Below are positions 37,208-45,073 of a stretch of DNA of 64,000 bases, piece by piece (position 1 is the first letter of the stretch; every line of letters begins with the position of its first letter). The notes under the pieces are model-generated. The model saw only the letters and a list, made by a program, of their open reading frames with translations. It did not search any database and had not been told where the DNA came from. Source of the DNA: Halalkalibacter oceani (lineage in GTDB: Bacteria > Bacillota > Bacilli > Bacillales > Bacillaceae_D); the NCBI RefSeq assembly GCF_023715605.1, contig NZ_JAMBOL010000007.1, positions 1 to 64,000 of the forward strand. Reading direction: 5' to 3'. A program made the translations under genes and the position numbers.

Positions 37208-38188
37208 TTGGATACTGGAACACATGTTGTCATGGGCCTCTCTCTTGGCGGCTTAGCGACTCTCGACCCTACAATCGCAAATGATCCATTGCTGCCTACT
37301 TCGATTATGATTGCGACGATCATCGGTTCTCAGGCGCCTGATTTCGATACGGTGTTAAAGCTGCGTAACAACGCGGTCTACATTCGAAATCACCGCGGGA
37401 TTACTCATTCCCTGCCTGCTCTTTTTATCTGGCCCCTGCTTATTACAGCAGGCATTGTCGCATTTACTCCTGAAACTAACTGGCAGCTCGTGCTGCTTTG
37501 GTCCTTTATTGCCGTTGTGCTCCATGTCTTTGTGGATATTTTCAACTCTTACGGTACACAGGCGCTCAGACCTATTTCAAATAAATGGATTGCGCTCGGT
37601 GTCATTAACATCTTTGACCCGTTTATCTTTTTTAGTCACTTGGCAGCTTTTGCGCTCTGGGCATTCGGCGCTGCAGCCGGACCGACCTTTTTCATTCTTT
37701 ATCTCCTCCTTGTGCTTTACTACAGCTGGCGAATATTCGAAAAGAAGAAAGTCGACAAACATGCGAAAAGGCTGCATCCAGATGCAACCCATGTTTTTGT
37801 CTCTCCTTCGATTCGCTGGAACCAGTGGCACCTTGTCATTCGGACACCGGAGCTGTTATATGTCGCTGAATCACGCAATAACAAAATTGAGTACTTTGAG
37901 AAATACTCATTTGATCCGATTCCAGATATTCCGGTTATTTCTGCGGCCAGGCGTGATCCAAATTTAGCAGCCTTTCTCTCCTTTTCCCCGACTTATCGCT
38001 GGGAAGTTGAGGAGAAAGGTGAGTTAACCGAAGTCCGCTTCGTTGACTTACGCTACCGCAGTAAAGGACATTACCCCTTTGTCGCCATTGTTCAGCTGAC
38101 AAAGGATTTGGAAATTGTCAGCTCCTACACAGGCTGGGTATTCAGCGAGGAGACTTTGCAAAAAAAATTAAATGTTGTAACTGAATAG
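37208..38188 (+). CDS. yfhP: membrane-bound metal-dependent hydrolase family protein YfhP
   Basis: 326 residues. The N-terminal half has several membrane segments and the YdjM/YfhP-type conserved acids and histidines (GSQAPDFDTV, NHRGITHSLP, HVFVDIFNSYG), which form the putative metal site; the C-terminal half is soluble beta-rich. Next to mutY as in B. subtilis, where YfhP is described as a repressor-like or hydrolase protein. The start is TTG 37208: AAGGAGG lies 9 bases upstream and the protein then begins like YfhP (DTGTHVVMG). Confidence 0.88.
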   Translation: MDTGTHVVMGLSLGGLATLDPTIANDPLLPTSIMIATIIGSQAPDFDTVLKLRNNAVYIRNHRGITHSLPALFIWPLLITAGIVAFTPETNWQLVLLWSFIAVVLHVFVDIFNSYGTQALRPISNKWIALGVINIFDPFIFFSHLAAFALWAFGAAAGPTFFILYLLLVLYYSWRIFEKKKVDKHAKRLHPDATHVFVSPSIRWNQWHLVIRTPELLYVAESRNNKIEYFEKYSFDPIPDIPVISAARRDPNLAAFLSFSPTYRWEVEEKGELTEVRFVDLRYRSKGHYPFVAIVQLTKDLEIVSSYTGWVFSEETLQKKLNVVTE

Positions 38189-38201
38189 CCTGTTAAGTTT
38201 C

Positions 38202-38246
38202 GGGTGTACGTCAAAAGGAAAAACAACCCTTTAAAGGCGTACACCC
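38202..38246. terminator. terminator between yfhP and yfhJ
   Basis: GGGTGTACG...CAAAAGG / CCCTTTAAAGG...CGTACACCC, bidirectional position between convergent genes; member of the AAAAGG hairpin set. Confidence 0.7.
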
Positions 38247-38247
38247 T

Positions 38248-38514
38248 TTACTGTTTTAGCTCGTCTTCTTTGTTAAGATGAGCGAATTTTTTATCGCGGG
38301 GCTGATAACGATGCAAATGAGGACCGTACTGGTTAATCCACTTGCTGACAATCTGCGCGGTCACTTCAGGGCCTTTATAGCTCCAGCCTCCTTTAGCCCG
38401 CGTCGCTTCAAAATCTTCCCATAGGCTTTCTACCCACGTACGCGCCTGTCCCGTGGAAAGCTCCTGATTGACTGATAATAACTGTTCTGTTAACTTGCGG
38501 AACTGATCCTCCAC
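38248..38514 (-). CDS. yfhJ: WVELL-family protein YfhJ
   Basis: 88 residues with the hallmark ARTWVESLWEDFEATRAK followed by GWSYKGPEVT. Function unknown; in B. subtilis it is near sspK and yfhH, as here. GTG 38514, with GGAGG 8 bases upstream, is preferred to the TTG 21 bases earlier, which has no site. Confidence 0.87.
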   Translation of the reverse strand: MEDQFRKLTEQLLSVNQELSTGQARTWVESLWEDFEATRAKGGWSYKGPEVTAQIVSKWINQYGPHLHRYQPRDKKFAHLNKEDELKQ

Positions 38515-38608
38515 CGGTTCTTCCTCCTTTGACAATCTTTATACAACATAGTGCGGAACCTGTTTACTTATACTACAGTTGAGCACTTCACAAGGGGGGC
38601 TGACAAAA

Positions 38609-38749
38609 ATGCGAAACAAAGCGAAGGGCTTTCCGAATCATAAATCATTTGCAGGACAATCACCAAATCATAATGAACATCAGTCGCTTCGTGCAGACGG
38701 CACGATCAACACCCACCCGCGCGACCGTATGCGCAAAGGCGGGAAATAA
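38609..38749 (+). CDS. sspK: small acid-soluble spore protein K (SspK-like)
   Basis: 46-residue basic protein (MRNKAKGFPNHKSF...) ending RADGTINTHPRDRMRKGGK, which matches the SspK family pattern RNKxKGFPN ... RADGSINTHPQERM. The gene is between yfhJ and yfhH as in B. subtilis. GGGGGG lies 9 bases before the ATG. It is a minor spore-core protein made in the forespore. Confidence 0.88.
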   Translation: MRNKAKGFPNHKSFAGQSPNHNEHQSLRADGTINTHPRDRMRKGGK

Positions 38750-38776
38750 GCTTATCTGATGACGGAGGTGCCAGCT

Positions 38777-38929
38777 ATGGGTAAGGAGAAACAATTCGTT
38801 CGCTATAAAGATCCCTTCGACTCCCCTCGTGCCAATCCAAAGCATGCCGGAGATCAGGTGAATGGGGAAACACAAATGACTCAGCATGAGATTGTGCTCA
38901 AAAACAACGTAAGAAAACGTCAAAGATAG
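38777..38929 (+). CDS. YpzG-like small spore-associated protein
   Basis: 50-residue basic protein with KDPFDSPRANPKHAGDQVNGE and TQ repeats, resembling the YpzG family (KHA..QVNGETxxTQ). Starts 27 bases after sspK with GGAGGTG, so likely forms a forespore operon with it. Function unknown. Confidence 0.78.
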   Translation: MGKEKQFVRYKDPFDSPRANPKHAGDQVNGETQMTQHEIVLKNNVRKRQR

Positions 38930-38969
38930 CAAATACGTCAGTGTGCAAAGTCTGCGTCCAGTTTTAAAT

Positions 38970-39000
38970 TCCTATACCGAACGTTTTATTCGGTATAGGA
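38970..39000 (+). terminator. terminator of sspK-ypzG
   Basis: TCCTATACCGAA / TTCGGTATAGGA, 12-base-pair perfect stem followed by TTTG; lies 40 bases after the ypzG-like gene and 28 bases before the convergent yfhH end. Confidence 0.75.
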
Positions 39001-39027
39001 TTTGCGCAGACGAAACCGCTGTTTTTT

Positions 39028-39342
39028 TTATTTCTCCTTCGCCAACAGGGAAATCGGAACGGCTTCAAGCTCTGTCCCGTCATTGCGGTATCCCCAGGCA
39101 AAGTGGCCATTTAAATAGGATATTTGAAAGCTCGATTCACCATCGGTCAGGAGATATGTTTTCCCCGGTTGAAAATCATTCGGATCAAGCAAATACGCTT
39201 TTGCCATCAGCATTCTTCTCTCATGAACAGCAAATTCATTCATCATCCCTAATTGCTCTGCTTTTTTTGCCTTTTCATTTAAAGCGGCGATTTCCTGCTT
39301 TAATTCAAATTCTGACATTTCACTGAAGCGTTTCGTATCCAT
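39028..39342 (-). CDS. yfhH: YfhH family protein (DUF1811)
   Basis: 104 residues. An N-terminal helical stretch with MSEFELKQEIAALNEKA and a GMMNEFAVHERRMLMAKAYLLDP helix precedes a small SH3-like beta domain (PGKTYLLTDG...FAWGYR). Function unknown; the partner order yfhJ-yfhH-recX matches B. subtilis. GAGAGG is 9 bases from the ATG at 39342. Confidence 0.87.
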   Translation of the reverse strand: MDTKRFSEMSEFELKQEIAALNEKAKKAEQLGMMNEFAVHERRMLMAKAYLLDPNDFQPGKTYLLTDGESSFQISYLNGHFAWGYRNDGTELEAVPISLLAKEK

Positions 39343-39401
39343 CTCGTCATTCCTCTCTGTACGATCATTATAAGACAACCACAAACCTGTGACAAAATAA
39401 G

Positions 39402-40214
39402 CTACTTTAGCTCCTGTTCCGTTAAAAACCGCTCGATGATTTCAAGTGAAAATCCTTTGCGGTATAAGGCCTGTTTGATTCTCTGTTGCCGTTCCCATCC
39501 CTCATATTTCGTATATTTCCGTAAAAGCTTCTCCCCTTGATACATAATCGCATCCCATTCCTCATCCGCGCTGTTTGTAAGCTCGACCTGCTGGAAGGCC
39601 GCCGTAATCACCTCATGGGTAAAGCCTTTGCTCATCAATTGATTTGCCAATTTAGTCCGCCACGCCTGTTCGGACAGCTTCGGACTGCGCGATTGCTGCT
39701 TTTGCAGCCAGGCTGCAATCCGCTCCTGCTGTTCGCCAGGGGGAAATTCCATCAGCGCCTCGTCAACAACATCAGCCTTCACACCCTTTTGCAGCAGCTC
39801 CTGCTTTAATTTAAAAGGCCCTCTCAGCAGACTGTTTTTTTTCGAACGGATGTAGGCACGGGCAAACTCCCCGTCATTCAACAGCTGTTGTTCAAGTAAA
39901 TTGGCAATAACCGCTTCAATATCGCTTGCTTTCTTTTCTTTTTTCTGCAAATAATCGCGCACCTCGGCAATCGAACGCATCCGGTACGATAAATAATGGA
40001 GAGCGAGATGATACGCCTTTTTCATTTCATCTTCTTCAAGCAGCCGGATCAGTTCCTCTTCCTGAATCTCTAATCCTTTTCGCAAATGGTACTTAATAAG
40101 GACATCCTCGTCCACACTGCAGGCATACTCTTCTCCTGATCCACGATCAAGATAAAGGTTGTAACGGGCCTTATTTCGCTTTTGTGCCGTAATTTTTGTG
40201 ATGATCGCCGCCAT
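39402..40214 (-). CDS. recX: RecA regulatory protein RecX
   Basis: 270 residues, made of repeated three-helix RecX modules (AYHLALHYLSYRMRSIAEVRDYL, ARAYIRSKKNSLLRGPFKLKQEL, RTKLANQLMSKGF and RIKQALYRKGFSLEII). RecX binds RecA filaments and limits or modulates recombination. Long version typical of Firmicutes. GGGAGG is 8 bases before ATG 40214. Divergent from yfhF. Confidence 0.93.
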   Translation of the reverse strand: MAAIITKITAQKRNKARYNLYLDRGSGEEYACSVDEDVLIKYHLRKGLEIQEEELIRLLEEDEMKKAYHLALHYLSYRMRSIAEVRDYLQKKEKKASDIEAVIANLLEQQLLNDGEFARAYIRSKKNSLLRGPFKLKQELLQKGVKADVVDEALMEFPPGEQQERIAAWLQKQQSRSPKLSEQAWRTKLANQLMSKGFTHEVITAAFQQVELTNSADEEWDAIMYQGEKLLRKYTKYEGWERQQRIKQALYRKGFSLEIIERFLTEQELK

Positions 40215-40299
40215 GGGAGCACCTCCCTGTTCTATAATAAGCATAACACTGTCTACTCTTAGCGTTGAAAGGGTAGAGAATAATCAGGAGGGATGCACG

Positions 40300-41211
40300 A
40301 TGAAAATTGCGATAGCCGGGGGCTCGGGCTTTATTGGTACAAAGCTGTCCGAGCATTTCGTCAAGCAAGGTCATACTGTTTACATTTTAACAAGAAACGC
40401 GGGCAATAAGCCATCGAAAAGCGGAATTACCTTTGTGGAATGGCTCAATGAAACGGCGAGGCCGGAACAACTGCTGGAAGGAATTGATGCCTTTGTCAAT
40501 TTAGCTGGAGAATCAATAGGCGCGGGGCGCTGGACCGCCAAAAGAAAACAGCGCATTTTACAGAGCAGGATCGAGTCTACCCGGGCGGTCATTGATCTGT
40601 TTAACGCATTGGATAAGAAACCGGAAGTACTGATTAACGCTTCTGCGATCGGCTATTACGGCCATTCGGAGACAGCCGTTTTCAAGGAAGATTCCGCCCC
40701 TGTCGACTCGGACTTTCTATCCGATGTTGTCCAGCGCTGGGAAAATGAAGCCGGCAGCGCGCGCTCTCTCGGTATCCGGGTTGTCTATTGCCGTTTAGGT
40801 ATCGTCCTCGACAAGGAGGAAGGTGCGCTGCAAAGAATGCTGCTTCCTTATCAATTATTTGCCGGAGGGACTCTAGGGTCGGGCAACCAGTGGGTAAGCT
40901 GGATTCATATTCGCGATGTCATCGGCATGATTGACTTTGCCCTTACAAATCAGGAGGTGGAAGGGCCGCTCAACCTGACCGCTCCCGCGCCGCTGCAAAT
41001 GAAGGAGTTCGGCAAAACAATCGCTGCTGTTCTTCAACGTCCCCATTGGCTTCCGGCCCCTGCTTTTGCCTTAAAAGCCTTGCTTGGAGAGATGAGCACG
41101 CTCGTTTTAGACGGACAACAGGTTCTGCCTGAGAAGGCGAAAAGACACGGCTACGAGTATCATTTCCCGCACGCAAAGCAGGCTTTAGAAGATCTGTTAA
41201 AAAATCACTAA
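40300..41211 (+). CDS. yfhF: TIGR01777-family epimerase/NAD(P)-binding protein YfhF
   Basis: 303 residues, SDR39U1-type extended SDR. It has the Rossmann motif GGSGFIG (residues 7-13), NLAGESI..GRWTAKRK, catalytic-like SAIGYYG, and a C-terminal DUF1731-like region (LPAPAFALKALLGEMSTLVLDGQ.VLPEKA). Its biochemical substrate is not established. Divergent from recX as in B. subtilis. AGGAGG sets the start at 40300. Confidence 0.9.
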   Translation: MKIAIAGGSGFIGTKLSEHFVKQGHTVYILTRNAGNKPSKSGITFVEWLNETARPEQLLEGIDAFVNLAGESIGAGRWTAKRKQRILQSRIESTRAVIDLFNALDKKPEVLINASAIGYYGHSETAVFKEDSAPVDSDFLSDVVQRWENEAGSARSLGIRVVYCRLGIVLDKEEGALQRMLLPYQLFAGGTLGSGNQWVSWIHIRDVIGMIDFALTNQEVEGPLNLTAPAPLQMKEFGKTIAAVLQRPHWLPAPAFALKALLGEMSTLVLDGQQVLPEKAKRHGYEYHFPHAKQALEDLLKNH

Positions 41212-41421
41212 AAAAGAGAAAATTTTTCACAAAAAATTAATAAAAAAGTGTATCTTTTTTTAAGAAAAACCATTAATATATAGAAGTATTCAAGAGCATA
41301 CAAGCGAATATCAGCCTTATTCAATGATTCAACATCAATAAACACGTTTAATCTTAATATTTAAACATATATAGAGTTATTTGAACATTTGTAAGGTTTT
41401 TGGTCACCGCCAGTCTGCAAG

Positions 41422-41450
41422 TTGAATTTGATTCGTTTCATCGTTAAATT
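41422..41450 (+). promoter_or_regulatory. sigma-A promoter of the leader/GNAT transcript
   Basis: TTGAAT (41422-41427), 17-base spacer, TAAATT (41445-41450). It predicts transcription starting near 41457, only a few bases before the leader-peptide ATG. The 200 bases before it, back to yfhF, are very AT-rich and show no gene. Confidence 0.6.
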
Positions 41451-41463
41451 CGGGGGTGTGCCA

Positions 41464-41499
41464 ATGTTCTGCCCCCATGTCCAAAGGGGGTTTTTTTGA
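41464..41499 (+). CDS. putative 11-residue leader peptide
   Basis: ATG TTC TGC CCC CAT GTC CAA AGG... encodes MFCPHVQRGFF. Its TGA stop shares one base with the ATG of the acetyltransferase gene, so translation could be coupled. Its coding region contains the CCCCC/GGGGG hairpin. It is short and may be accidental, but its GGGGGTG upstream and stop-start overlap are suggestive. Confidence 0.4.
   Translation: MFCPHVQRGFF
41472..41497 (+). terminator. terminator-like hairpin covering the GNAT ribosome binding site
   Basis: CCCCC (41472-41476), 9-base loop, GGGGG (41486-41490), then T7. It looks like an intrinsic terminator but also contains the AAAGGGGG Shine-Dalgarno of the next gene (8 bases from its ATG), so folding should lower both read-through and translation. 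Confidence 0.55.
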
Positions 41500-42062
41500 T
41501 GACTTTAAAGAAACGAGACGTCGCTGATTGTCATGTTATGTATGACCTGTTAATAGATCCGGCTGTATTTCCTTTCGTTCGGCAAAAAGTGTCTTCCTAT
41601 GATGAATTCGTCTTTCTGACAAAACAGACAATCGAAGCAGAAGAACGCGGCGAACTCATCTCCCGGACAATTGTTGATGAATGGGGCGCACCTATCGGGG
41701 CCATCACGTTATACGATATTGAAAACGGCAGCGGATTCCTCGGTACTTGGATCGGAAAGCCTTATTTTGGGAAGGGCTATAACAAATTGGCGAAGGAAGC
41801 TTTTTTTAGTGAACTATTTTTCAGCGGTGATATTCAAACCGTTTTCATGCGGATTCGTAAAGAAAACATCCGCTCAACAATGGCTGCACAAAAGCTGCCT
41901 TATTGTTCACTAGCGAATGAACTGCGTCCCGACCTTTACCGGATGATTAACCAATCAGGCGATCATTATCATCTTTTTCAAATTGAAAAAGACCAGTACC
42001 ATCTTTATATGATGAGAACGGCACAGCCTACACTTGACGAGCTCGGGGCAAAAGAGGCGTAG
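41499..42062 (+). CDS. GNAT-family N-acetyltransferase
   Basis: 187 residues resembling RimJ/RimL-type acetyltransferases. The acetyl-CoA region is in FLGTWIGKPYFGKGYNKLAKEAFFSELFF, where G-x-G/A-type turns (FGKGYN) occupy the pyrophosphate loop. Preceded by RLLVDEWGAPIGAITLYD-type strands (VDEWGAPIGAITLYD). Substrate unknown. The ATG at 41499 overlaps a leader-peptide stop codon and its ribosome site is inside a hairpin. Confidence 0.82.
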   Translation: MTLKKRDVADCHVMYDLLIDPAVFPFVRQKVSSYDEFVFLTKQTIEAEERGELISRTIVDEWGAPIGAITLYDIENGSGFLGTWIGKPYFGKGYNKLAKEAFFSELFFSGDIQTVFMRIRKENIRSTMAAQKLPYCSLANELRPDLYRMINQSGDHYHLFQIEKDQYHLYMMRTAQPTLDELGAKEA

Positions 42063-42154
42063 GAAAAGTATGGGACCGTGGCAAAAGCTTGAAGTATATC
42101 CCATTTGAGATTGCATAACCTATAAACAGCTTATAAGGAAATGTGGTGATACAG

Positions 42155-42289
42155 ATGGAGAGTAAGAAAAAACAGGTCAAAGAAGAATATTCCACCTTGA
42201 AAAAGGCTCAGGAAGTGAATTACGCTTCAGAATTCCACGCTGCTGATGAGGCAATGAAGCAGGAAAAAGTGAGAAAGCAAGAAAGATGA
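42155..42289 (+). CDS. YfhE-like small protein
   Basis: 44 residues, highly charged, with KKAQEVNYASEFHAADEA resembling the YfhE family pattern (Q.V.Y..EF..AD.A). Near yfhF/yfhH, where yfhD and yfhE also lie in Bacillus. GGTGAT lies close to the ATG. Probably a spore-related small protein; function unknown. Confidence 0.6.
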   Translation: MESKKKQVKEEYSTLKKAQEVNYASEFHAADEAMKQEKVRKQER

Positions 42290-42300
42290 ATAAGCTTGTC

Positions 42301-42338
42301 GAAAGCGCACGAGTAAAACATTCGGGCGCTTTTTTTTC
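42301..42338 (+). terminator. terminator after yfhE-like gene
   Basis: GAAAGCGCACGA / TCGGGCGCTTTTTTTTC, 12 bases after the stop codon. The following 42340-42525 holds no gene. Confidence 0.85.
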
Positions 42339-42525
42339 TGTCTTCTTTTTAATAAAACCGGCGAACCCCTTATCAATATTGACCTTTCGCCAAAAATCAA
42401 TTTTCGCTTTTTTTCAATTTGTTAGAAATGTTAACCATTTAGCAGTATTTACAGCGATGACTGCCCTTAGTCTCTCTAATCAGACCTAAGAGTGTCTTAA
42501 GCCGATTAATCCGTAATAAGCTAAG

Positions 42526-42554
42526 TTGCGATCTTTTCTCCATCCCCGTATGAT
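42526..42554 (+). promoter_or_regulatory. sigma-A promoter of ectABC
   Basis: TTGCGA (42526-42531), 17-base spacer, TATGAT (42549-42554). Predicted start near 42561, about 34 bases before the proposed ectA start codon. Ectoine operons are osmotically induced; no operator is evident. Confidence 0.65.
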
Positions 42555-42594
42555 AAAAATGTGAAAAAAATTGGACGTAAGGAGGGCAATCACT

Positions 42595-43122
42595 ATTAAA
42601 AATCAACTAACATCTGCAACAGCAACAGTCGAAAAAATTCATTTCGATAAACCTACTGTTGAAGATGGCGCTGCAATGTGGGAATTGGTCAATCAATCGA
42701 CTTTAGATCAGAATTCTGCTTATAAATACATCATGATGTGTGAATTTTTCGCCGATACATGTGTAGTCGCAAAAGAGGGTGATACTCTCGTCGGCTTTAT
42801 TACAGCTTTTATTCCTCCAGAACGACAGGATGCTGTTTTCGTTTGGCAAATTGGAGTAGATGCTTCGCAACGCGGCAAGGGGCTTGCTTCCAAAATGCTG
42901 CAAGAACTTGTCGAGCGCCAGAAAAAGGCGATTTCGTACGTGGAAGCGACGATCACTCCTTCTAATGAAGCATCCCAGGCTCTTTTCCGCCGCTTAGCGC
43001 GAACCTATCAAACGAATTGCGAAGTGACCGAATGTTTCTCTGAAGATCTGTTTCCAGGTAATCATCACGAAAAAGAATTAGCTTTTCGAATAGGTCCAAT
43101 TGAAAAAAATCTCAAAAAATAG
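42595..43122 (+). CDS. ectA: L-2,4-diaminobutyric acid N-acetyltransferase EctA
   Basis: 175 residues, GNAT fold; it acetylates diaminobutyrate in ectoine synthesis. Family blocks KPTVEDGAAMWELV, YKYIMMCEFFADTCVVA, FVWQIGVDASQRGKGLASKML (acetyl-CoA loop) and TITPSNEASQALFRRLAR are present. No ATG occurs before residue ~28 of the conserved domain. The only good ribosome site, GGAGGG at 42581-42586, is 8 bases from an ATT, and an in-frame TTG (42571) has no site and would leave a 10-base leader. ATT is therefore the probable start, which is rare. Confidence 0.93.
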   Translation: MKNQLTSATATVEKIHFDKPTVEDGAAMWELVNQSTLDQNSAYKYIMMCEFFADTCVVAKEGDTLVGFITAFIPPERQDAVFVWQIGVDASQRGKGLASKMLQELVERQKKAISYVEATITPSNEASQALFRRLARTYQTNCEVTECFSEDLFPGNHHEKELAFRIGPIEKNLKK

Positions 43123-43215
43123 GTTTACTTGATTGATAAGCGGGGAATAAAGTAGTTGTTCAAATACGTTACCCAGTATAGGTATTAATGTATGAATAAG
43201 GAGGAAAACATAAAC

Positions 43216-44499
43216 ATGACGAAAACAGATATGAAGGTTTTTGAAGAGCTTGAATCCGAGGTACGTAGTTATTGCCGCAGCTTTCCAACTGTTTTTACGA
43301 AAGCAAAAGGTTATAAAATGTGGGATGAAGCCGGAAAAGAATATATTGACTTCTTCTCAGGTGCCGGCGCGCTGAACTATGGTCATAATGATCCATATAT
43401 GAAGGAGAAATTAGTCGAATATATTCTCAGCGACGGTGTTACCCATTCACTTGATATGGCTACAGCACCGAAAGCTGAATTTCTTGAAACCTTCAATAAT
43501 GTTATTTTAAAGCCGCGAAACATGGAATATAAAATTATGTTTCCCGGCCCAACCGGAACGAACACAGTAGAAAGCGCATTGAAGCTTGCCCGGAAAGCGA
43601 CCGGACGTACGGATATTATCAGCTTCACGAATGGCTTTCACGGGATGACGATCGGGTCTCTCTCAGTGACGGGAAATTCATTTAAACGAAAAGGAGCCGG
43701 CGTCCCGTTACAGCATGTCGTAACAATGCCTTATGATAACTTCGTCTCCGACAGTCTCGATGACCTGGAGTACCTTGAGCGTTTCCTTGAGGACCGGGGC
43801 AGCGGTGTAGCGATTCCAGCCGCGATGATTCTTGAGACCGTTCAAGGCGAAGGTGGAATAAATGCCGCCCGCTTCGAGTGGCTGCAACGGATTGAAGCGA
43901 TTTGCAAACGTTGGGATATTCTGCTTATTGTAGATGATGTGCAAGCCGGCGTCGGCCGTACAGGTACATTCTTCAGCTTCGAGCAGGCTGGAATTAAGCC
44001 GGATATTATTTGTCTGTCGAAGTCCATCGGCGGGTACGGTACACCGCTTGCGATCACCTTGATCCGCCCTGATTTGGATATTTGGGATCCCGGCGAGCAT
44101 AACGGAACATTCCGTGGTAACAACCACGCCTTCGTTACCGCCACTGCGGCATTATCATACTGGAAAGATGACACATTGGAAAGAAATGTTCAGGAAAAAG
44201 CCAAGGTCATCAAAGCGACGTTGCAAAAGCTCGTCGATATGTATCCGGAAATGAAAGGCGAGGTTCGCGGCAGAGGCTTCATGGCCGGCGTCGCTTCGGA
44301 AATTGAAGGATTCGCTTCCAAAGTGACAGCCGAAGCATTCCAGCGCGGCTTGATTATGGAAACATCGGGACCTGAGGATGAAGTCTTTAAGCTCTTCCCG
44401 CCGATTAACATTGATGATGAAGGCCTCGAAAAAGGCTTGCACATCCTTGAGGAAAGCGTCAAATCCGTCGTTGGAGCGAAGGAGCTTGTCGGTTCATAA
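43216..44499 (+). CDS. ectB: diaminobutyrate-2-oxoglutarate transaminase EctB
   Basis: 427 residues, class III PLP transaminase. K269 in [12 protein letters not shown] binds PLP; other blocks are [28 protein letters not shown] and [12 protein letters not shown]. It makes L-2,4-diaminobutyrate from aspartate semialdehyde with glutamate, the first ectoine step. AAGGAGG lies before the ATG at 43216. Second gene of ectABC. Confidence 0.96.
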   Translation: MTKTDMKVFEELESEVRSYCRSFPTVFTKAKGYKMWDEAGKEYIDFFSGAGALNYGHNDPYMKEKLVEYILSDGVTHSLDMATAPKAEFLETFNNVILKPRNMEYKIMFPGPTGTNTVESALKLARKATGRTDIISFTNGFHGMTIGSLSVTGNSFKRKGAGVPLQHVVTMPYDNFVSDSLDDLEYLERFLEDRGSGVAIPAAMILETVQGEGGINAARFEWLQRIEAICKRWDILLIVDDVQAGVGRTGTFFSFEQAGIKPDIICLSKSIGGYGTPLAITLIRPDLDIWDPGEHNGTFRGNNHAFVTATAALSYWKDDTLERNVQEKAKVIKATLQKLVDMYPEMKGEVRGRGFMAGVASEIEGFASKVTAEAFQRGLIMETSGPEDEVFKLFPPINIDDEGLEKGLHILEESVKSVVGAKELVGS

Positions 44500-44557
44500 A
44501 CAAAATGCTATACACCACACTAAAATACGAAACAGACATTGATGGAGGTTATCATAG

Positions 44558-44947
44558 ATGAAAGTAGTTGCCCTAAAAGACATTATTGGAACAGATCAGG
44601 AAGTAAAGGCAGACAACTGGACGAGTCGCCGCCTGCTTTTAAAGAAAGACGGGATGGGTTATTCTGTCCACGATACAATCATTAAAGCAGGTACAGAAAC
44701 CCATATTTGGTACCAGAATCACCTTGAAGCCGTTTATTGCATTGAAGGGGAAGGAGAAGTCGTCACATTAAAGGACAATAAAGTATGGCCGATCAAGAAA
44801 GATGAAATTTATGCCCTTGATCAGCACGATGAGCACCTTCTCCGCGCCAAAACAGACATGCGCATGGTATGCGTATTCAATCCGCCGATTACCGGCGCGG
44901 AAACACACGATGAAAACGGCGTGTATCCAGCTGATACGGATCAGTAA
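44558..44947 (+). CDS. ectC: L-ectoine synthase EctC
   Basis: 129 residues, single-domain cupin. It cyclises N-gamma-acetyldiaminobutyrate to ectoine. Blocks include [41 protein letters not shown] (metal-binding Glu) and [12 protein letters not shown] with the conserved His. No ectD hydroxylase follows, so the product should be ectoine, not hydroxyectoine, unless ectD is elsewhere. GGAGG precedes the ATG. Confidence 0.97.
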   Translation: MKVVALKDIIGTDQEVKADNWTSRRLLLKKDGMGYSVHDTIIKAGTETHIWYQNHLEAVYCIEGEGEVVTLKDNKVWPIKKDEIYALDQHDEHLLRAKTDMRMVCVFNPPITGAETHDENGVYPADTDQ

Positions 44948-44968
44948 TACTAGCCTCACTAACTGTTG

Positions 44969-45015
44969 AGAGCTCGGCTTAAAGGGAGAAGCAACCCTTT
45001 TGCCGAGCTCTTTTT
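44969..45015 (+). terminator. terminator of ectABC
   Basis: GAGCTCGGC-AAAGGG / CCCTTT-GCCGAGCTC followed by TTTTTTATT; its inner AAAGGG/CCCTTT stem fits the hairpin family seen elsewhere. Confidence 0.92.
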
Positions 45016-45073
45016 TATTCATGCGTCAGAGGAGAGTAAGTAGAATGACCAGGGGTGCCCCTTAGCTCAACTG

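Noticed and set aside
42571-42573. TTG as the ectA start codon
   Set aside because: No Shine-Dalgarno sequence upstream and only ~10 bases from the predicted transcript start; the strong GGAGGG would then lie inside the gene.
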